Of a stretch of 64,000 nt of DNA, positions 52,949 to 62,892 are shown in pieces; position 1 is the first letter of the stretch; each line of letters opens with the position of its first letter. The notes below the pieces were generated by a model. The model saw nothing but the letters and a program-made list of their open reading frames with translations, was not told where the DNA came from and searched no databases. The position numbers and the translations under genes were made by a program. Origin of the DNA: Alphaproteobacteria bacterium (lineage in GTDB: Bacteria > Pseudomonadota > Alphaproteobacteria > Rhodobacterales > Rhodobacteraceae); NCBI GenBank assembly GCA_030433335.1, contig JAUILL010000002.1:124001-188000 (forward strand). The letters run 5' to 3'.

Positions 52949-53051
52949 TTTGCAGCGCCGTGGGGGCGGTGATCACGGGAAAACCGCTTGACCTTTGCCC
53001 CCTCGAATTGTTGAACCAGCCTGACTTTAAAGGACAAGGTGGCCCGATCTG

Positions 53052-54857
53052 ATGGACGATCAGAATAAGAACCTCTTGCTCGCAACCGTACTCAGCGGTG
53101 TCGTGCTTGTGATTTGGTTTGTGCTTTTCCCGCCCGAGGAACCGGTACAAGACCCCAACGCCCCCGCAGTGGCCGAACAGACCGTAGGCGACCAGCCCGC
53201 GATCGCGACCGGTGACTTGCCGACCGCAGATGGTGCAACCACCGCTGCGCCTGAACTCTCCTCCGAAGAAGATGCGCCGCGCATTCAGGTCCAGACCGAC
53301 CGAATTGCTGGCTCTATCTCGCTGCTCGGTGGCCGCGTGGACGACATCCAGCTCTTGGATTACGACGTCACCACCGACCCTGACTCGGAAAACGTTCAGG
53401 TTCTGTCGCGTGTCGGCTCGCCCAATGCGTACTATGCGCTGTTTGGTTGGGCCCCTGTTGACGGCATAGACGCGGCGAACGTGCCGGGCCCCGAAACTCT
53501 GTGGTCCGCCCCCGCGGATGCGGTCCTGACCCAGAACAGCCCTGTGACGCTGACTTGGGACAACGGTGCAGGCCAGATCTTTACCCGCGTCATGGAAATC
53601 GACGACGACTTCATGTTCCGCATGACCCAGACCGTCGAGAACACCAGCGACACGCCCATTTCGGTCCGTCCCTACGGCATCGTGCGCCGCCACGGCGAGC
53701 CCGAGACCCGTAAGTTCTTTATCTTGCACGAAGGCCTGATCCGCATGTCGGACGGTCAGCTGCAAGAACTGGACTACAAAGCCTTGGGCAAGATGGATGT
53801 CGATGACCGCGAAGGCACCAATGCCGAGCGTGTGGAAGTCGAACAGAACGGCTGGATTGGTTTCACCGACCATTACTGGCAGACCATCCTGATCCCCGAT
53901 GGCGACGCCCCATTCCGCTCGACCGCGAAGTTCTTTGAATCGCGCGAGATCTATCAGGCAGAGGCCGTCCTGCCCGCAGTGACCGTCGCGGCTGGCGAGA
54001 CTGCCGAGGCAGGCACGCGCCTGTTCACTGGTGCCAAGGAATGGGCCACCCTGAAGCACTACGAAGAAGACGAAGGCGTGAACGGCTTTGTCGACTCGAT
54101 CGACTGGGGTTGGTTCTTCTACTTCACCAAGCCGATCTTCTGGATGCTCCACAACCTGAACGCCCTGATTGGCAACATGGGTTGGTCGATCATCGCTCTG
54201 ACCGTTGTGATCAAAGCGCTGGTGCTGCCACTGGCCTACAAGTCCTATGCCTCGATGGCGCGCATGCGTGAACTTCAGCCCGAAATGGAAAAGCTGAAGG
54301 AATCCGCAGGCGACGACCGCATGAAGATGCAGCAGGGCATGATGGAGCTGTACAAGAAGAACAAGGTGAACCCCGCATCCGGCTGTCTGCCGATGCTGAT
54401 CCAGATCCCGATCTTCTTCTCGCTCTACAAGGTGATCTTTGTGACCATGGAACTGCGTCACGCACCTTGGTTCGGCTGGATCCAAGACCTTTCGGCACCC
54501 GATCCGAGCTCGATCCTAAACCTCTTTGGCCTGCTGCCCTTCGCGGCTCCCAGCCCCGAGTCGTTCCTTGCGATCATCTCGCTTGGCATCCTGCCGATCC
54601 TGCTGGGTATCTCGATGTGGCTGCAGCAGAAGCTGAATCCGGCGCCCACAGATCCCGCGCAGGCGATGATCTTTGCATGGATGCCTTGGGTGTTCATGTT
54701 CATGCTGGGTAACTTTGCCAGCGGTCTGGTTCTGTACTGGATCACCAACAACACGATCACCTTCATCCAGCAGTACCTGATCATGCGCAGCCACGGGTAC
54801 AAACCGGACGTCTTCGGAAACATCAAGAAGAGCTTCCGCAAGAAGAAAGAAGCCTGA
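53052..54857 (+). CDS. yidC: Membrane protein insertase YidC
   Basis: YidC inserts and folds inner-membrane proteins, alone or with Sec. The 601-residue protein has the N-terminal TM (LLLATVLSGVVLVIWFVLF), the long periplasmic domain typical of proteobacteria, and the C-terminal insertase core starting at WFFYFTKPIFWMLHNLN. The core includes VIKALVLPLAYKSYASMAR, SGCLPMLIQIPIFFSLYKVI and GLVLYWITNN. The C-terminus is basic (KKSFRKKKEA). The MOSC gene follows 1 bp later. A TTGACC (52988) may be part of its promoter, without a good -10. Confidence 0.96.
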   Translation: MDDQNKNLLLATVLSGVVLVIWFVLFPPEEPVQDPNAPAVAEQTVGDQPAIATGDLPTADGATTAAPELSSEEDAPRIQVQTDRIAGSISLLGGRVDDIQLLDYDVTTDPDSENVQVLSRVGSPNAYYALFGWAPVDGIDAANVPGPETLWSAPADAVLTQNSPVTLTWDNGAGQIFTRVMEIDDDFMFRMTQTVENTSDTPISVRPYGIVRRHGEPETRKFFILHEGLIRMSDGQLQELDYKALGKMDVDDREGTNAERVEVEQNGWIGFTDHYWQTILIPDGDAPFRSTAKFFESREIYQAEAVLPAVTVAAGETAEAGTRLFTGAKEWATLKHYEEDEGVNGFVDSIDWGWFFYFTKPIFWMLHNLNALIGNMGWSIIALTVVIKALVLPLAYKSYASMARMRELQPEMEKLKESAGDDRMKMQQGMMELYKKNKVNPASGCLPMLIQIPIFFSLYKVIFVTMELRHAPWFGWIQDLSAPDPSSILNLFGLLPFAAPSPESFLAIISLGILPILLGISMWLQQKLNPAPTDPAQAMIFAWMPWVFMFMLGNFASGLVLYWITNNTITFIQQYLIMRSHGYKPDVFGNIKKSFRKKKEA

Positions 54858-54858
54858 G

Positions 54859-55593
54859 ATGGCGCGGGTGACAGAGATTTTCCGTCACCCGATCAAAGGC
54901 CTTGGCGCTGAAAGCATCGCCGAGACCGACCTGAACACAGATCGCCCGCTGCCGCTCGACCGGCAGTGGGCGATTTTGCAAGAAGGCCAGGTGGACACAG
55001 GCGGCTGGCAAAAACGTCGGACCTTTGGACACGTGGCCCGCGGATCGCAGCTAGCCCAAACGCGGACCGAATGGCGCGACAGGGCGCTGAGGTTGACCCA
55101 CCCCGACTTGCCGCCGCTTCACTTCGATCCTGACACTGACGGAACTGTTTTGCTGAAGTGGCTCCAGCCAATCTGGGGCGATGATTTGCAACCAGCCAAA
55201 GCCCTGATCGCTGCCCCTTCTACAGGCATGACGGACGCCGACTACCCCTCGGTTTCGATCATGTCGCGCGCTTCGCTCGCCGCCCTTGAACAGGCAACAG
55301 GCCGTTCTCTGTCCCCGCGCCGGTTTCGCGGGAACATCTGGATCGAAGATCTGCCCGCATGGGCCGAGAATGACTGGGCCGGCCAGACCATCCGAATTGG
55401 CACCGCCGAGGCTACGATTATCGAGCCGATCATCCGCTGCCGGGCCATCGAGGCGAACCCCGAGACCGGTCTCTTCGACTCAAATCTTACAAAAACTCTG
55501 AAAAGCCATTGGGATCATGTCTACTTCGGTGTAAACGCACGGGTCACGAAGCCGGGCAAGGTACGCCTTGGCGATACGCTAGAGGTCCTGTGA
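54859..55593 (+). CDS. MOSC-domain protein
   Basis: A 244-residue protein with an N-terminal beta-barrel domain (VTEIFRHPIKGLGAESIAET) and a C-terminal MOSC domain (RRFRGNIWIEDLPAWAEND; EPIIRCRAIEANPETGLFD with the conserved Cys). MOSC proteins carry sulfur or reduce N-hydroxylated compounds with molybdenum cofactor; the molybdenum genes elsewhere in the window make a cofactor role possible. It starts 1 bp after yidC and shares one base with engB (TGATG). Confidence 0.88.
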   Translation: MARVTEIFRHPIKGLGAESIAETDLNTDRPLPLDRQWAILQEGQVDTGGWQKRRTFGHVARGSQLAQTRTEWRDRALRLTHPDLPPLHFDPDTDGTVLLKWLQPIWGDDLQPAKALIAAPSTGMTDADYPSVSIMSRASLAALEQATGRSLSPRRFRGNIWIEDLPAWAENDWAGQTIRIGTAEATIIEPIIRCRAIEANPETGLFDSNLTKTLKSHWDHVYFGVNARVTKPGKVRLGDTLEVL

Positions 55594-56243
55594 TGCAACT
55601 GCCCTTCCCTATGGTCGAGGAACCGGATGCCGAAACGCTCGAAGCCGCGCGCAAAATGTTCGCGGGCGAGACGGACTTCCTTAAAGGCGTCGTCAAAATG
55701 GATGGCCTGCCGCCTGCAGACCGCATCGAGGTATGCTTTGCAGGGCGCTCCAACGTCGGAAAGTCCAGCCTGATCAATGCGCTAACCGGTCGCAAAGCAC
55801 TGGCTCGCGCATCGAACACACCCGGACGGACGCAAGAAATCAACTTCTTTACCGTCGGTGAACAGCACTATCTGGTCGACTTGCCGGGCTATGGCTACGC
55901 CAACGCGCCTGTCGCTGTCGTTGAGAAATGGCAAAAACTGCTGAAGCAATACCTCTCGGGCCGCCAAACCCTGCGCCGCGCGTTCATCCTTATTGATTCG
56001 CGCCACGGTGTGAAAAAGGTCGATGAAGAGATCATGAAGTTGCTCGACACATCGGCCGTGACCTTCCAATGCGTGCTCACCAAAGAAGACAAGATCAAGG
56101 AAAAGGACCGCGAGCCTATGCTCAAGCAGGTTCGCGCCGCCTTGTCCCGCCACCCCGCCGCTTTCCCCGAGATTATCAGCACCTCGTCCGAAAAGGGCTG
56201 GGGCATTGGCACCCTTCGATCGGTGATCGCAAACCTCGAATAA
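55593..56243 (+). CDS. engB: Ribosome-biogenesis GTPase EngB (YihA)
   Basis: A 216-residue small GTPase acting in 50S assembly. The G motifs are GRSNVGKSS (G1), TPGRTQ (G2), DLPGYG (G3), TKEDK (G4) and TSSEKG (G5). The N-terminal extension of about 40 residues is common in alphaproteobacteria. ATG 55593 overlaps the MOSC stop by one base; the longer frame is a shadow. It ends before a palindromic element and argB. Confidence 0.95.
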   Translation: MQLPFPMVEEPDAETLEAARKMFAGETDFLKGVVKMDGLPPADRIEVCFAGRSNVGKSSLINALTGRKALARASNTPGRTQEINFFTVGEQHYLVDLPGYGYANAPVAVVEKWQKLLKQYLSGRQTLRRAFILIDSRHGVKKVDEEIMKLLDTSAVTFQCVLTKEDKIKEKDREPMLKQVRAALSRHPAAFPEIISTSSEKGWGIGTLRSVIANLE

Positions 56244-56283
56244 TCCGCCCAAAATCGCTGGCGCTGTACGTCATGGGCAGCGC

Positions 56284-56351
56284 CATGAGTATTTTTCCAA
56301 AGCAGAAAGTGCAGACCCGCCCTTGCCTTCATCTTGGTAAAAATACCCATG
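56284..56351. repeat. Dispersed palindromic element, copy 2
   Basis: CATGAGTATTTTTCCAAAGC (from 56284) pairs imperfectly with CTTGGTAAAAATACCCATG (ending 56351). The left arm shares CATGAGTATTT and CAAAGCAGAAAG with the right arm of copy 1 at 29448-29515. It lies between engB and argB on the same strand. It looks like a REP-type intergenic element of the Rhodobacterales. Confidence 0.75.
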
Positions 56352-56423
56352 TCGGGCCAGCAGACACCCTTCCCCTTGATCAGGGGCTGGGATACCCATG
56401 AGGGAGACCCAGAGGGACAGGAT

Positions 56424-57302
56424 ATGAAGAAACAAATGGCTATGACTACCGATTGGATCGCCACCGCACGCACGCTCTCCGAAGCGCTTCCTTACCTGCA
56501 GCGCTACGATGATGCGATTGTTGTTATCAAACTTGGCGGCCATGCAATGGGCAGCGAAGAGGCGATGGACAGCTTTGCCCGCGACGTCGTTCTCATGCGC
56601 CAGGTCGGTTTGAATCCTGTAGTCGTTCACGGTGGCGGCCCCATGATCAACGAGATGCTTGGCAAGCTTGGTGTGAAATCCGAGTTTGTGAATGGCAAGC
56701 GTGTGACCGATCAGGCGACTGTTGACGTTGTCGAAATGGTTCTATCTGGTCAGGTGAACAAGCGCATCGTTCAGGCGATCAATCGTCAGGGGGGCCGCGC
56801 TGTGGGTCTGTCGGGGAAAGACGCAAACTTGATGATCTGCGAACAGACCGATCCCGCGCTGGGTCTGGTGGGTACACCTTCGAAGGTTGATCCGAACGTA
56901 CTGCTCGCTCTGTTCGAAGACGACACAATCCCCGTCATTGCTCCCTTGGGTGCGGGCGAGAACGGCGAGACGTTCAATATTAACGGCGATACCGCAGCTG
57001 GCGCGATTGCCGCCGCGCTGAAAGCTGACCGCCTGCTTCTGCTCACCGACGTGTCGGGCGTGAAGAACGCCGAGGGCGAAGTGGTAACCGAACTGATGGC
57101 CGCTCAGGTCCGCGAGATGACCGAATCCGGTGTCATTGCAGGCGGCATGATCCCCAAGACCCAGACCGCCTTGGACGCGGTCGAGGCTGGCGTGCGCGCA
57201 GTCGTCATTCTGGATGGGCGCCTACCCAATGCTTGCCTGCTAGAACTGTTCACTGACCACGGTGCCGGATCTCTGATTCGTATGCAGCCCAAAGGTCAGT
57301 GA
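56424..57302 (+). CDS. argB: Acetylglutamate kinase
   Basis: It phosphorylates N-acetylglutamate in arginine synthesis. The 292-residue protein has the ATP/phosphate motifs [57 protein letters not shown] and a C-terminal RMQPKGQ tail. ATG 56424 follows GGGACAGGAT; an in-frame upstream ATG lies in the palindromic element. The next gene starts 1 bp after its stop. Confidence 0.95.
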   Translation: MKKQMAMTTDWIATARTLSEALPYLQRYDDAIVVIKLGGHAMGSEEAMDSFARDVVLMRQVGLNPVVVHGGGPMINEMLGKLGVKSEFVNGKRVTDQATVDVVEMVLSGQVNKRIVQAINRQGGRAVGLSGKDANLMICEQTDPALGLVGTPSKVDPNVLLALFEDDTIPVIAPLGAGENGETFNINGDTAAGAIAAALKADRLLLLTDVSGVKNAEGEVVTELMAAQVREMTESGVIAGGMIPKTQTALDAVEAGVRAVVILDGRLPNACLLELFTDHGAGSLIRMQPKGQ

Positions 57303-57303
57303 A

Positions 57304-57951
57304 TTGACGCACACATTTAGTGATATCGAGGCCCTGCTGTTTCAGCAGGGCCTTTGTGTATCCGGCGGATTTACCCCGACCGAGGGCGATGACCTGCCTG
57401 GTGCTGCGAGCCTCTTGTTGATCAGTCCAATCGGGGCTGAATTCTGGCCTATGTTCGCAGCCAGCCCCGAATACGCAGACAGGCAACCCGACCCGATTGA
57501 TCGGTGGTCTTTGCGCGTGGTGTCAGCAGTCGCAGCACAGATCGGAGGCGCGGCGCTCTTTCCCTTTGGCGGTCCGCCCTATCGCCCTTTCCTGAAATGG
57601 GCGATGCAGTCAGGGCGGGCGCATAGCTCTGCTGTCGGGATGCTCGTTCACTCGGAGGCAGGGCTCTGGATAAGCTATCGTGGCGCGATCGCCCTGCCCT
57701 ATCCCGTTGACTTGCCCGAACCACTCGCGAACCCCTGCGATAGTTGCGTCGACCAACCCTGCCGCTCTGCCTGCCCCGTCGACGCGCTCAAGGGGGGCTA
57801 TCAGACCGAAGCCTGCCATTCATGGCTTGATGACCCGCGGTCGGACTGCATGACACAGGGTTGCGCAGCGCGGCGGGCTTGTCCGGTTGGCACGGCCTAT
57901 GGCAGGCTGCCCGAACAATCCGCCTTCCATATGAAGAGTTTTCACAAATGA
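57304..57951 (+). CDS. Ferredoxin-like 4Fe-4S protein
   Basis: A 215-residue protein starting at TTG 57304, 1 bp after argB, with an N-terminal region of no known fold and C-terminal cysteine motifs CDSCVDQPCRSACP and CHSWLDDPRSDC plus CAARRACPVG. It resembles the cluster-binding tail of QueG-like reductases but lacks their catalytic domain. At least one 4Fe-4S cluster is likely. Function unknown. It overlaps the sixA-like gene by 4 bp. Confidence 0.8.
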   Translation: MTHTFSDIEALLFQQGLCVSGGFTPTEGDDLPGAASLLLISPIGAEFWPMFAASPEYADRQPDPIDRWSLRVVSAVAAQIGGAALFPFGGPPYRPFLKWAMQSGRAHSSAVGMLVHSEAGLWISYRGAIALPYPVDLPEPLANPCDSCVDQPCRSACPVDALKGGYQTEACHSWLDDPRSDCMTQGCAARRACPVGTAYGRLPEQSAFHMKSFHK

Positions 57952-58445
57952 CCCTGCGGCTGATCCTCACACGGCATGCGAAATCCAGCTGGGACGATCC
58001 CTTGCAAGAGGATCACGATAGGGTTCTGAATGAACGTGGGCGGCAAGCGGCCCCTGCGATTGGCGCGTGGCTGCAGGAACACGGCTATCTGCCAGACGAA
58101 GTCTTCTGCTCGACCGCTGCGCGGACCCGTGAGACGCTAGAACGGCTTGGTCTGCCCGAAGTCGAAACAGATTTCGTGCGGCGGCTCTATCATGCCTCCA
58201 GTGATACAATGATGGATGTGTTGAAAAGCGCGACGGGTCAGACTGTTCTGATGATCGGCCACAACCCAGGCATCGCGGATTTTGCAGAGAGGCTGGTGGC
58301 CCATGCCCCTGCGCATCCGCAATTCATGCGTTATCCGACATGCGCGACTCTGGTCGCCGAGTTCCCCGAAAACGAATGGCGGGCGGTGCGTTTCCACACC
58401 GCCCGCGCCATTGATTTCACTGTCCCAAGGGACCTGACCGACTAA
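57948..58445 (+). CDS. Histidine phosphatase of the SixA type
   Basis: A 165-residue phosphohistidine phosphatase. The signature LILTRHAKSSW at residue 5-15 has the nucleophilic His, followed by ERGRQAA, ARTRETL and MIGHNPGIADFAERL with the second His. SixA dephosphorylates His-phosphorylated HPt or PTS proteins in other bacteria. The start is an ATGA overlap with the ferredoxin-like gene. It ends 4 bp from the end of the convergent bztD. Confidence 0.9.
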   Translation: MTLRLILTRHAKSSWDDPLQEDHDRVLNERGRQAAPAIGAWLQEHGYLPDEVFCSTAARTRETLERLGLPEVETDFVRRLYHASSDTMMDVLKSATGQTVLMIGHNPGIADFAERLVAHAPAHPQFMRYPTCATLVAEFPENEWRAVRFHTARAIDFTVPRDLTD

Positions 58446-58449
58446 GCGA

Positions 58450-59217
58450 TCAGTGACCCAGGATCTGGCTGAGGAACAGCTTGGTCCGCTCGCTCTTGGG
58501 GTTATTAAAGAACTCTTCAGGCTCGTTCTGTTCGACAATCTGGCCTTGGTCCATAAAGATCACGCGGTTCGCTACCTGACGGGCAAAGCCCATCTCGTGG
58601 GTTACGCAGAGCATGGTCATGCCCTCTTCGGCCAGTTCGACCATGGTATCCAGAACCTCTTTGATCATCTCGGGGTCGAGCGCAGACGTCGGTTCGTCAA
58701 ACAGCATGATGCGCGGCTTCATGCAGAGCGAACGGGCAATCGCCACGCGCTGCTGCTGGCCGCCCGACAGCTGACCGGGATACTTATTGGCCTGATCGGG
58801 GATCTTCACCTTCTCGAGGAAGTGCATCGCGGTCTCTTCGGCCTGCTTTTTGGGGATCTTACGAACCCAGATCGGGGCCAGCGTGCAGTTCTCCAGAATG
58901 GTCAGGTGCGGGAAAAGGTTGAAGTGCTGGAAGCACATGCCAACCTCGGAGCGGATCGCATCGATGTTCTTCAGGTCAGAAGTCAGCTGGACACCGTCCA
59001 CCACGATCTTACCGGCCTGATGCTCTTCCAGAGCGTTGATGCAACGGATCAGCGTCGATTTACCCGAGCCCGAGGGGCCCGCGATAACGATGCGCTCACC
59101 GCGATAGACGGTTAGATCGATGTCCCGCAGAACGTGGAACTGACCATACCATTTGTTCATCTTCTCGATCGAGATCGCGACCTCGTCAGAGACAGTCATT
59201 TGCGTGGTGTCAACCAT
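58450..59217 (-). CDS. bztD: Polar amino-acid ABC transporter ATPase
   Basis: A 255-residue ABC ATPase with [44 protein letters not shown] and the switch VTHEMGF. It powers uptake of glutamate, glutamine, aspartate and asparagine (Bzt/Aap). It ends the bztABCD run and converges with the sixA-like gene. Confidence 0.93.
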   Translation of the reverse strand: MVDTTQMTVSDEVAISIEKMNKWYGQFHVLRDIDLTVYRGERIVIAGPSGSGKSTLIRCINALEEHQAGKIVVDGVQLTSDLKNIDAIRSEVGMCFQHFNLFPHLTILENCTLAPIWVRKIPKKQAEETAMHFLEKVKIPDQANKYPGQLSGGQQQRVAIARSLCMKPRIMLFDEPTSALDPEMIKEVLDTMVELAEEGMTMLCVTHEMGFARQVANRVIFMDQGQIVEQNEPEEFFNNPKSERTKLFLSQILGH

Positions 59218-59232
59218 GGTAGGGCACCTTTC

Positions 59233-60525
59233 TTAACGATGATCCGTGCGGAGCTGACGCTCCAGCCACTGGGAATATTGGGAAATGCTGTAGCAGGTGA
59301 CAAAGAACAGAAGCGCGGCGAAGCCATACAGCTCCCAATACACGCCGTTCCATTCGGTTGAGGCCAGGATCGGGCCGCGGATCATACCTACCAGGTCGAA
59401 CATCGAGATCACCGACACCAGCGTCGTGTCTTTGAACAGGCCAACGGCCACGTTCACGATACCGGGGATCGAGATTTTCAGCGCTTGGGGCAGGATGATC
59501 AGGCGCATGGCCTGCGCATAGTCCAGACCAAGGCTGTCAGCAGCTTCATACTGGCCCTTGGGCAGCGCGGCCAGACCACCACGGATCACCTCGGCGATAT
59601 AAGCCGACGAGAACATGGTGATCATGATGATCACGCGCAGGATAAGGTCCATGTTGGTTTCCGGCGGGAAGAAGTAGGCCAGAACCACGCTTGCTACGAA
59701 CAGCAGGGTAATCAGGGGCACACCGCGAATAAACTCGATGAAGACCACGCTGATGCCCTTGATGATCGGCATGTGCGACTGTCGACCCAGCGCCAGCATG
59801 ATGCCAATCGGCAGCGACAGCGAAATACAGACGACACCCAGCATCATGTTCAGCATAAAGCCACCCATGTCGCGGCTAGCGACGGGCTCGAGCACCATGA
59901 TGCCATCAACCGACGGCTTGATCACGCCACCGATTTTCCAGACCACCACCGCAGCGATCAGACCCGCAGCCAGACCAAGGACGAAGCCGAAACGCTCTGC
60001 CTTGGTGAAGACAAGATAGCCGACAATCACACCGATCAGCAGGAAGACCGAGGTCATGATCGTGCCGCCCCACAGCAGCCAGTAAGCCACAAACGGGAAG
60101 AGCGCGGTGATCACCAGCATTGCGCGGGGCAGCGCCACGAACAGCACGGGGGCCGCTGCGACCAGCATCAGCACAAACGCCAGCGTCGGGCGCCAGTATT
60201 GGTCAGAGGGATAGGCAATGCCGAACAGCAACTGCTGCCAGCGCTCGGTCAGGACCGAGAAACACGCGCCGCGAACGCCGTCCAGAACTTCACGGCATTG
60301 CGCCAGCGAGCTGGTGTCCCAGAGGCCATTGGCGAACCACGGACCAGCCGAGAAGATCAGCTTAACGATCAGGTAGAACGCGACGATCGTCAGGACGCTA
60401 TTCATCCAGTTCGAAAACAGGTTGGAGCGCGCCCATTTCACGATGCCCTTTTCTTTGATGGGCGGTTCTTGTTGCGCAAGCATTTCGGTGCGCACGAAGG
60501 CGAGGTGGGAATGCATATCGCTCAT
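59233..60525 (-). CDS. bztC: Polar amino-acid ABC permease, large
   Basis: A 430-residue permease with an N-terminal extension of several membrane segments and the binding-protein-dependent motif EVIRGGLAALPKGQYEAADS that contacts the ATPase. It pairs with BztB in the membrane part of the transporter. It lies 1 bp after bztB. Confidence 0.92.
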   Translation of the reverse strand: MSDMHSHLAFVRTEMLAQQEPPIKEKGIVKWARSNLFSNWMNSVLTIVAFYLIVKLIFSAGPWFANGLWDTSSLAQCREVLDGVRGACFSVLTERWQQLLFGIAYPSDQYWRPTLAFVLMLVAAAPVLFVALPRAMLVITALFPFVAYWLLWGGTIMTSVFLLIGVIVGYLVFTKAERFGFVLGLAAGLIAAVVVWKIGGVIKPSVDGIMVLEPVASRDMGGFMLNMMLGVVCISLSLPIGIMLALGRQSHMPIIKGISVVFIEFIRGVPLITLLFVASVVLAYFFPPETNMDLILRVIIMITMFSSAYIAEVIRGGLAALPKGQYEAADSLGLDYAQAMRLIILPQALKISIPGIVNVAVGLFKDTTLVSVISMFDLVGMIRGPILASTEWNGVYWELYGFAALLFFVTCYSISQYSQWLERQLRTDHR

Positions 60526-60526
60526 C

Positions 60527-61738
60527 TCAACGCTCCTTCAGCTTAACGCGGTTGTTATAGGCGTTCATGATGGCCGAGATGCTCAGACTGATCAGCAGGT
60601 AGAAGAGCATCAGCATCAGAACACATTCGATCGCGCGGCCGGTCTGGTTCAGGGTGATGCCCCCCAGAGTGCCGGTCAGATCCATGTAGCCCACAGCAAT
60701 CGCGAGCGAGCTGTTCTTGGTCAGGTTCAGGTACTGCGAAATCACCGGTGGGATGATCACGCGCAGCGCTTGGGGCAGGATGACCAGGCTCATGATACGG
60801 CCCGGACGCAGACCCAGCGAGGCAGCCGCTTCGGTCTGACCGCGGTTGATCGCCTGAATGCCCGCACGGACGTTTTCCGCGATGAACGCGCCGGTGTAGA
60901 CCGACAGAGCCAGCCAGAGTGCAATCAGCGGACGTTGCAGCGCCACACCGCCTTTGAAGTTGAAACCACCCAGTTCGGGAATTTCGACGCCGATGGGGCG
61001 GCCCATGATGAAGTAGACAAGGATCGAAGGCACCAGCAGGATCGCAACAGACGGCCAGCCCATGGGCAGCAGCTTGCCAGTATTGAACAGCAGCTTCTTG
61101 GCGTAGGAGCGATAGGCAAACACACCGATCACAGACAGGATAAAGACAGTGACAACGACCCACGACCCCTCGAGCCAGACGGGCTTGGGGATATAGATGC
61201 CGCGGTTTGTGAACGCGATGATCCCGAACAGCATCTCGGCATCCGGTGTCTCGCCTTTGAAGTCGCGGGGCGACGGCATCACGGTCACGATGGTCGAGAT
61301 GATCAGGATCCAGATCAGAACGGGGACGTTCCGGAAGGCTTCGACATAGACCGACATGAGCTTGGCGATGAGCCAGTTTTTCGACAGACGGCCAACGCCT
61401 GCGAAAACACCCAAGATTGTCGCGGTGATACAGCCCAAGAAGGCGACCAGCAGGGTGTTCAGAACCCCGACGATCGACGCCCGCAAATGCGAGTCCTGGT
61501 TATTATAGTCGATGAGCGATTGGTTGATGTCATAACCAGCGGGCTGGCCCAGAAAACCATAAGAAATACTCAGACCAGCAACCCGAAGGTTGGTAATCAG
61601 GTTCATCGTCAAATAGCCGAGACCGAACAGCAAGAGCACAAGGGCTATGAACTGAAAGGTATACGACCGGTAACGCGTGTCATGGATCAGCTGGGACAGC
61701 TGGAACGACTCTTTCGGAGGGTCGGTATATGCCGTCAT
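60527..61738 (-). CDS. bztB: Polar amino-acid ABC permease
   Basis: A 403-residue permease with the inner motif ENVRAGIQAINRGQTEAAAS and extra N-terminal segments as in BztB/AapQ. With BztC it makes the channel. It starts about 138 bp after bztA, beyond a hairpin. It is followed by bztC at 1 bp. Confidence 0.92.
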   Translation of the reverse strand: MTAYTDPPKESFQLSQLIHDTRYRSYTFQFIALVLLLFGLGYLTMNLITNLRVAGLSISYGFLGQPAGYDINQSLIDYNNQDSHLRASIVGVLNTLLVAFLGCITATILGVFAGVGRLSKNWLIAKLMSVYVEAFRNVPVLIWILIISTIVTVMPSPRDFKGETPDAEMLFGIIAFTNRGIYIPKPVWLEGSWVVVTVFILSVIGVFAYRSYAKKLLFNTGKLLPMGWPSVAILLVPSILVYFIMGRPIGVEIPELGGFNFKGGVALQRPLIALWLALSVYTGAFIAENVRAGIQAINRGQTEAAASLGLRPGRIMSLVILPQALRVIIPPVISQYLNLTKNSSLAIAVGYMDLTGTLGGITLNQTGRAIECVLMLMLFYLLISLSISAIMNAYNNRVKLKER

Positions 61739-61830
61739 TTTTGCTTCCCGGAAGGTAACAGAAGGTGGATGCGAGGGCTGCAGCCTTCACATGTCCTGTA
61801 GTGTTTTGATTATCGTTATGGGGGTATAGA

Positions 61831-61857
61831 GAAAGGGGCGCGGATCAACCGCGCCCC
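61831..61857 (-). terminator. Hairpin between bztA and bztB
   Basis: On the minus strand GGGGCGCGG (61857-61849) and CCGCGCCCC (61843-61835) form a perfect 9-bp stem with a TTGAT loop, then TTTCTC. It lies just after bztA and probably terminates most transcripts or protects the bztA end, so binding protein exceeds the permeases. Confidence 0.75.
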
Positions 61858-61875
61858 ATAACCGTCTAGGCGGTA

Positions 61876-62892
61876 TTAGCGGAAGGGCGGTGCGTAGAGC
61901 AGGCCGCCATCAGTCCACTGAGCGTTCAGGCCACGTGCCAGGCCAACGGGGGTTTCTTCGCCGATGTTCTTGGCAAAGATTTCGCCGTAGTTGCCGCCAG
62001 CTGCGATCGCGCGCTTGGCCCACTCGGCGTCCAGACCGATCATTGCACCCAGTTCACCTTCGGTGCCCAGGATACGGTTGATTTCGGGGTTGTTGGTGCC
62101 AGCCGACATCTCTTCGATGTTTGCCGAGGTGATGCCGTACTCTTCTGCCGCGATCAGCGCCATCAGGGTCCAGCTCGCGATGTCACCCCATTCGTTGTCG
62201 CCGTGGCGGACAAGCGGGCCCAGAGGCTCTTTGGAGATGATTTCGGGCAGGATCACGTGGTCACCGGGGGTTTCGAACGCGGCGCGGGTTGCGGCCAGGC
62301 CCGAAGCGTCGGTGGTGTACACGTCACACGCGCCTTCGAGGTACAGAGGCTGTGCTTCTGCGTTGGTCTCGATCGGAACGGGGGTGTATTCGATGTTGTT
62401 GGTACGGAAGAAGTCCGCCAAGTTCAGCTCGGTGGTGGTACCGGTCTGAATGCAGACAGTCGCGCCGTCCAGTTCTTTCGCCGAGGTCACGCCAAGTGCC
62501 TTGGGAACCATGAAGCCCTGACCGTCGTAGTAGTTCACGCCAACGAAATCGAACTTCAGGTCGGTGTCGCGCGAGAAGGTCCAAGTGGTGTTACGTGCCA
62601 GCAGATCGATTTCGCCCGACGCCAGCGCTGTGAAACGGGTTTTACCGGTGGTGGGTACGAATTCGACAGCAGTGGGGTCACCCAGAACTGCAGCGGCGAC
62701 TGCGCGGCAAACAGCGACGTCAAAGCCCTGCCATTCGCCATTCGCATCGGGTGCAGCAAAGCCGACGAGACCGGTGGTCACACCACAGTTCAGCTTGCCA
62801 CGCGACTTGACATCATCAAGGGTCGCGGCGGCTGCTGCGCCTGCGGTCAGACCAGCAACGGTCAACGCACCCAGAAACACGGATTTTTTCAT
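61876..62892 (-). CDS. bztA: Polar amino-acid substrate-binding protein
   Basis: A 338-residue periplasmic binding protein with a Sec signal (FLGALTVAGLTAGAAAAATL) and the family pattern GKLNCGVTTGLVGFAAPDAN, GFDVAVCRAVAAAVLG, NTTWTFSRDTDLKFDF. It binds glutamate, glutamine, aspartate or asparagine. It is the first gene of the bzt operon; a 207-bp leader lies before it. Confidence 0.95.
   Translation of the reverse strand: MKKSVFLGALTVAGLTAGAAAAATLDDVKSRGKLNCGVTTGLVGFAAPDANGEWQGFDVAVCRAVAAAVLGDPTAVEFVPTTGKTRFTALASGEIDLLARNTTWTFSRDTDLKFDFVGVNYYDGQGFMVPKALGVTSAKELDGATVCIQTGTTTELNLADFFRTNNIEYTPVPIETNAEAQPLYLEGACDVYTTDASGLAATRAAFETPGDHVILPEIISKEPLGPLVRHGDNEWGDIASWTLMALIAAEEYGITSANIEEMSAGTNNPEINRILGTEGELGAMIGLDAEWAKRAIAAGGNYGEIFAKNIGEETPVGLARGLNAQWTDGGLLYAPPFR

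Noticed and set aside
52839..54485. 548-residue minus-strand frame opposite yidC
   Set aside because: YidC motifs on the other strand are unmistakable; the antisense frame is only open through codon bias.
59485..60546. Long plus-strand frame opposite the bztC permease gene
   Set aside because: It lies fully antisense to a clear permease, is rich in His, Gln, Asp and Arg, and has no ribosome site. It is a GC-bias shadow.
60422..61801. 459-residue plus-strand frame opposite bztB
   Set aside because: Same reasons: antisense to a recognised gene, odd composition, no family motif.
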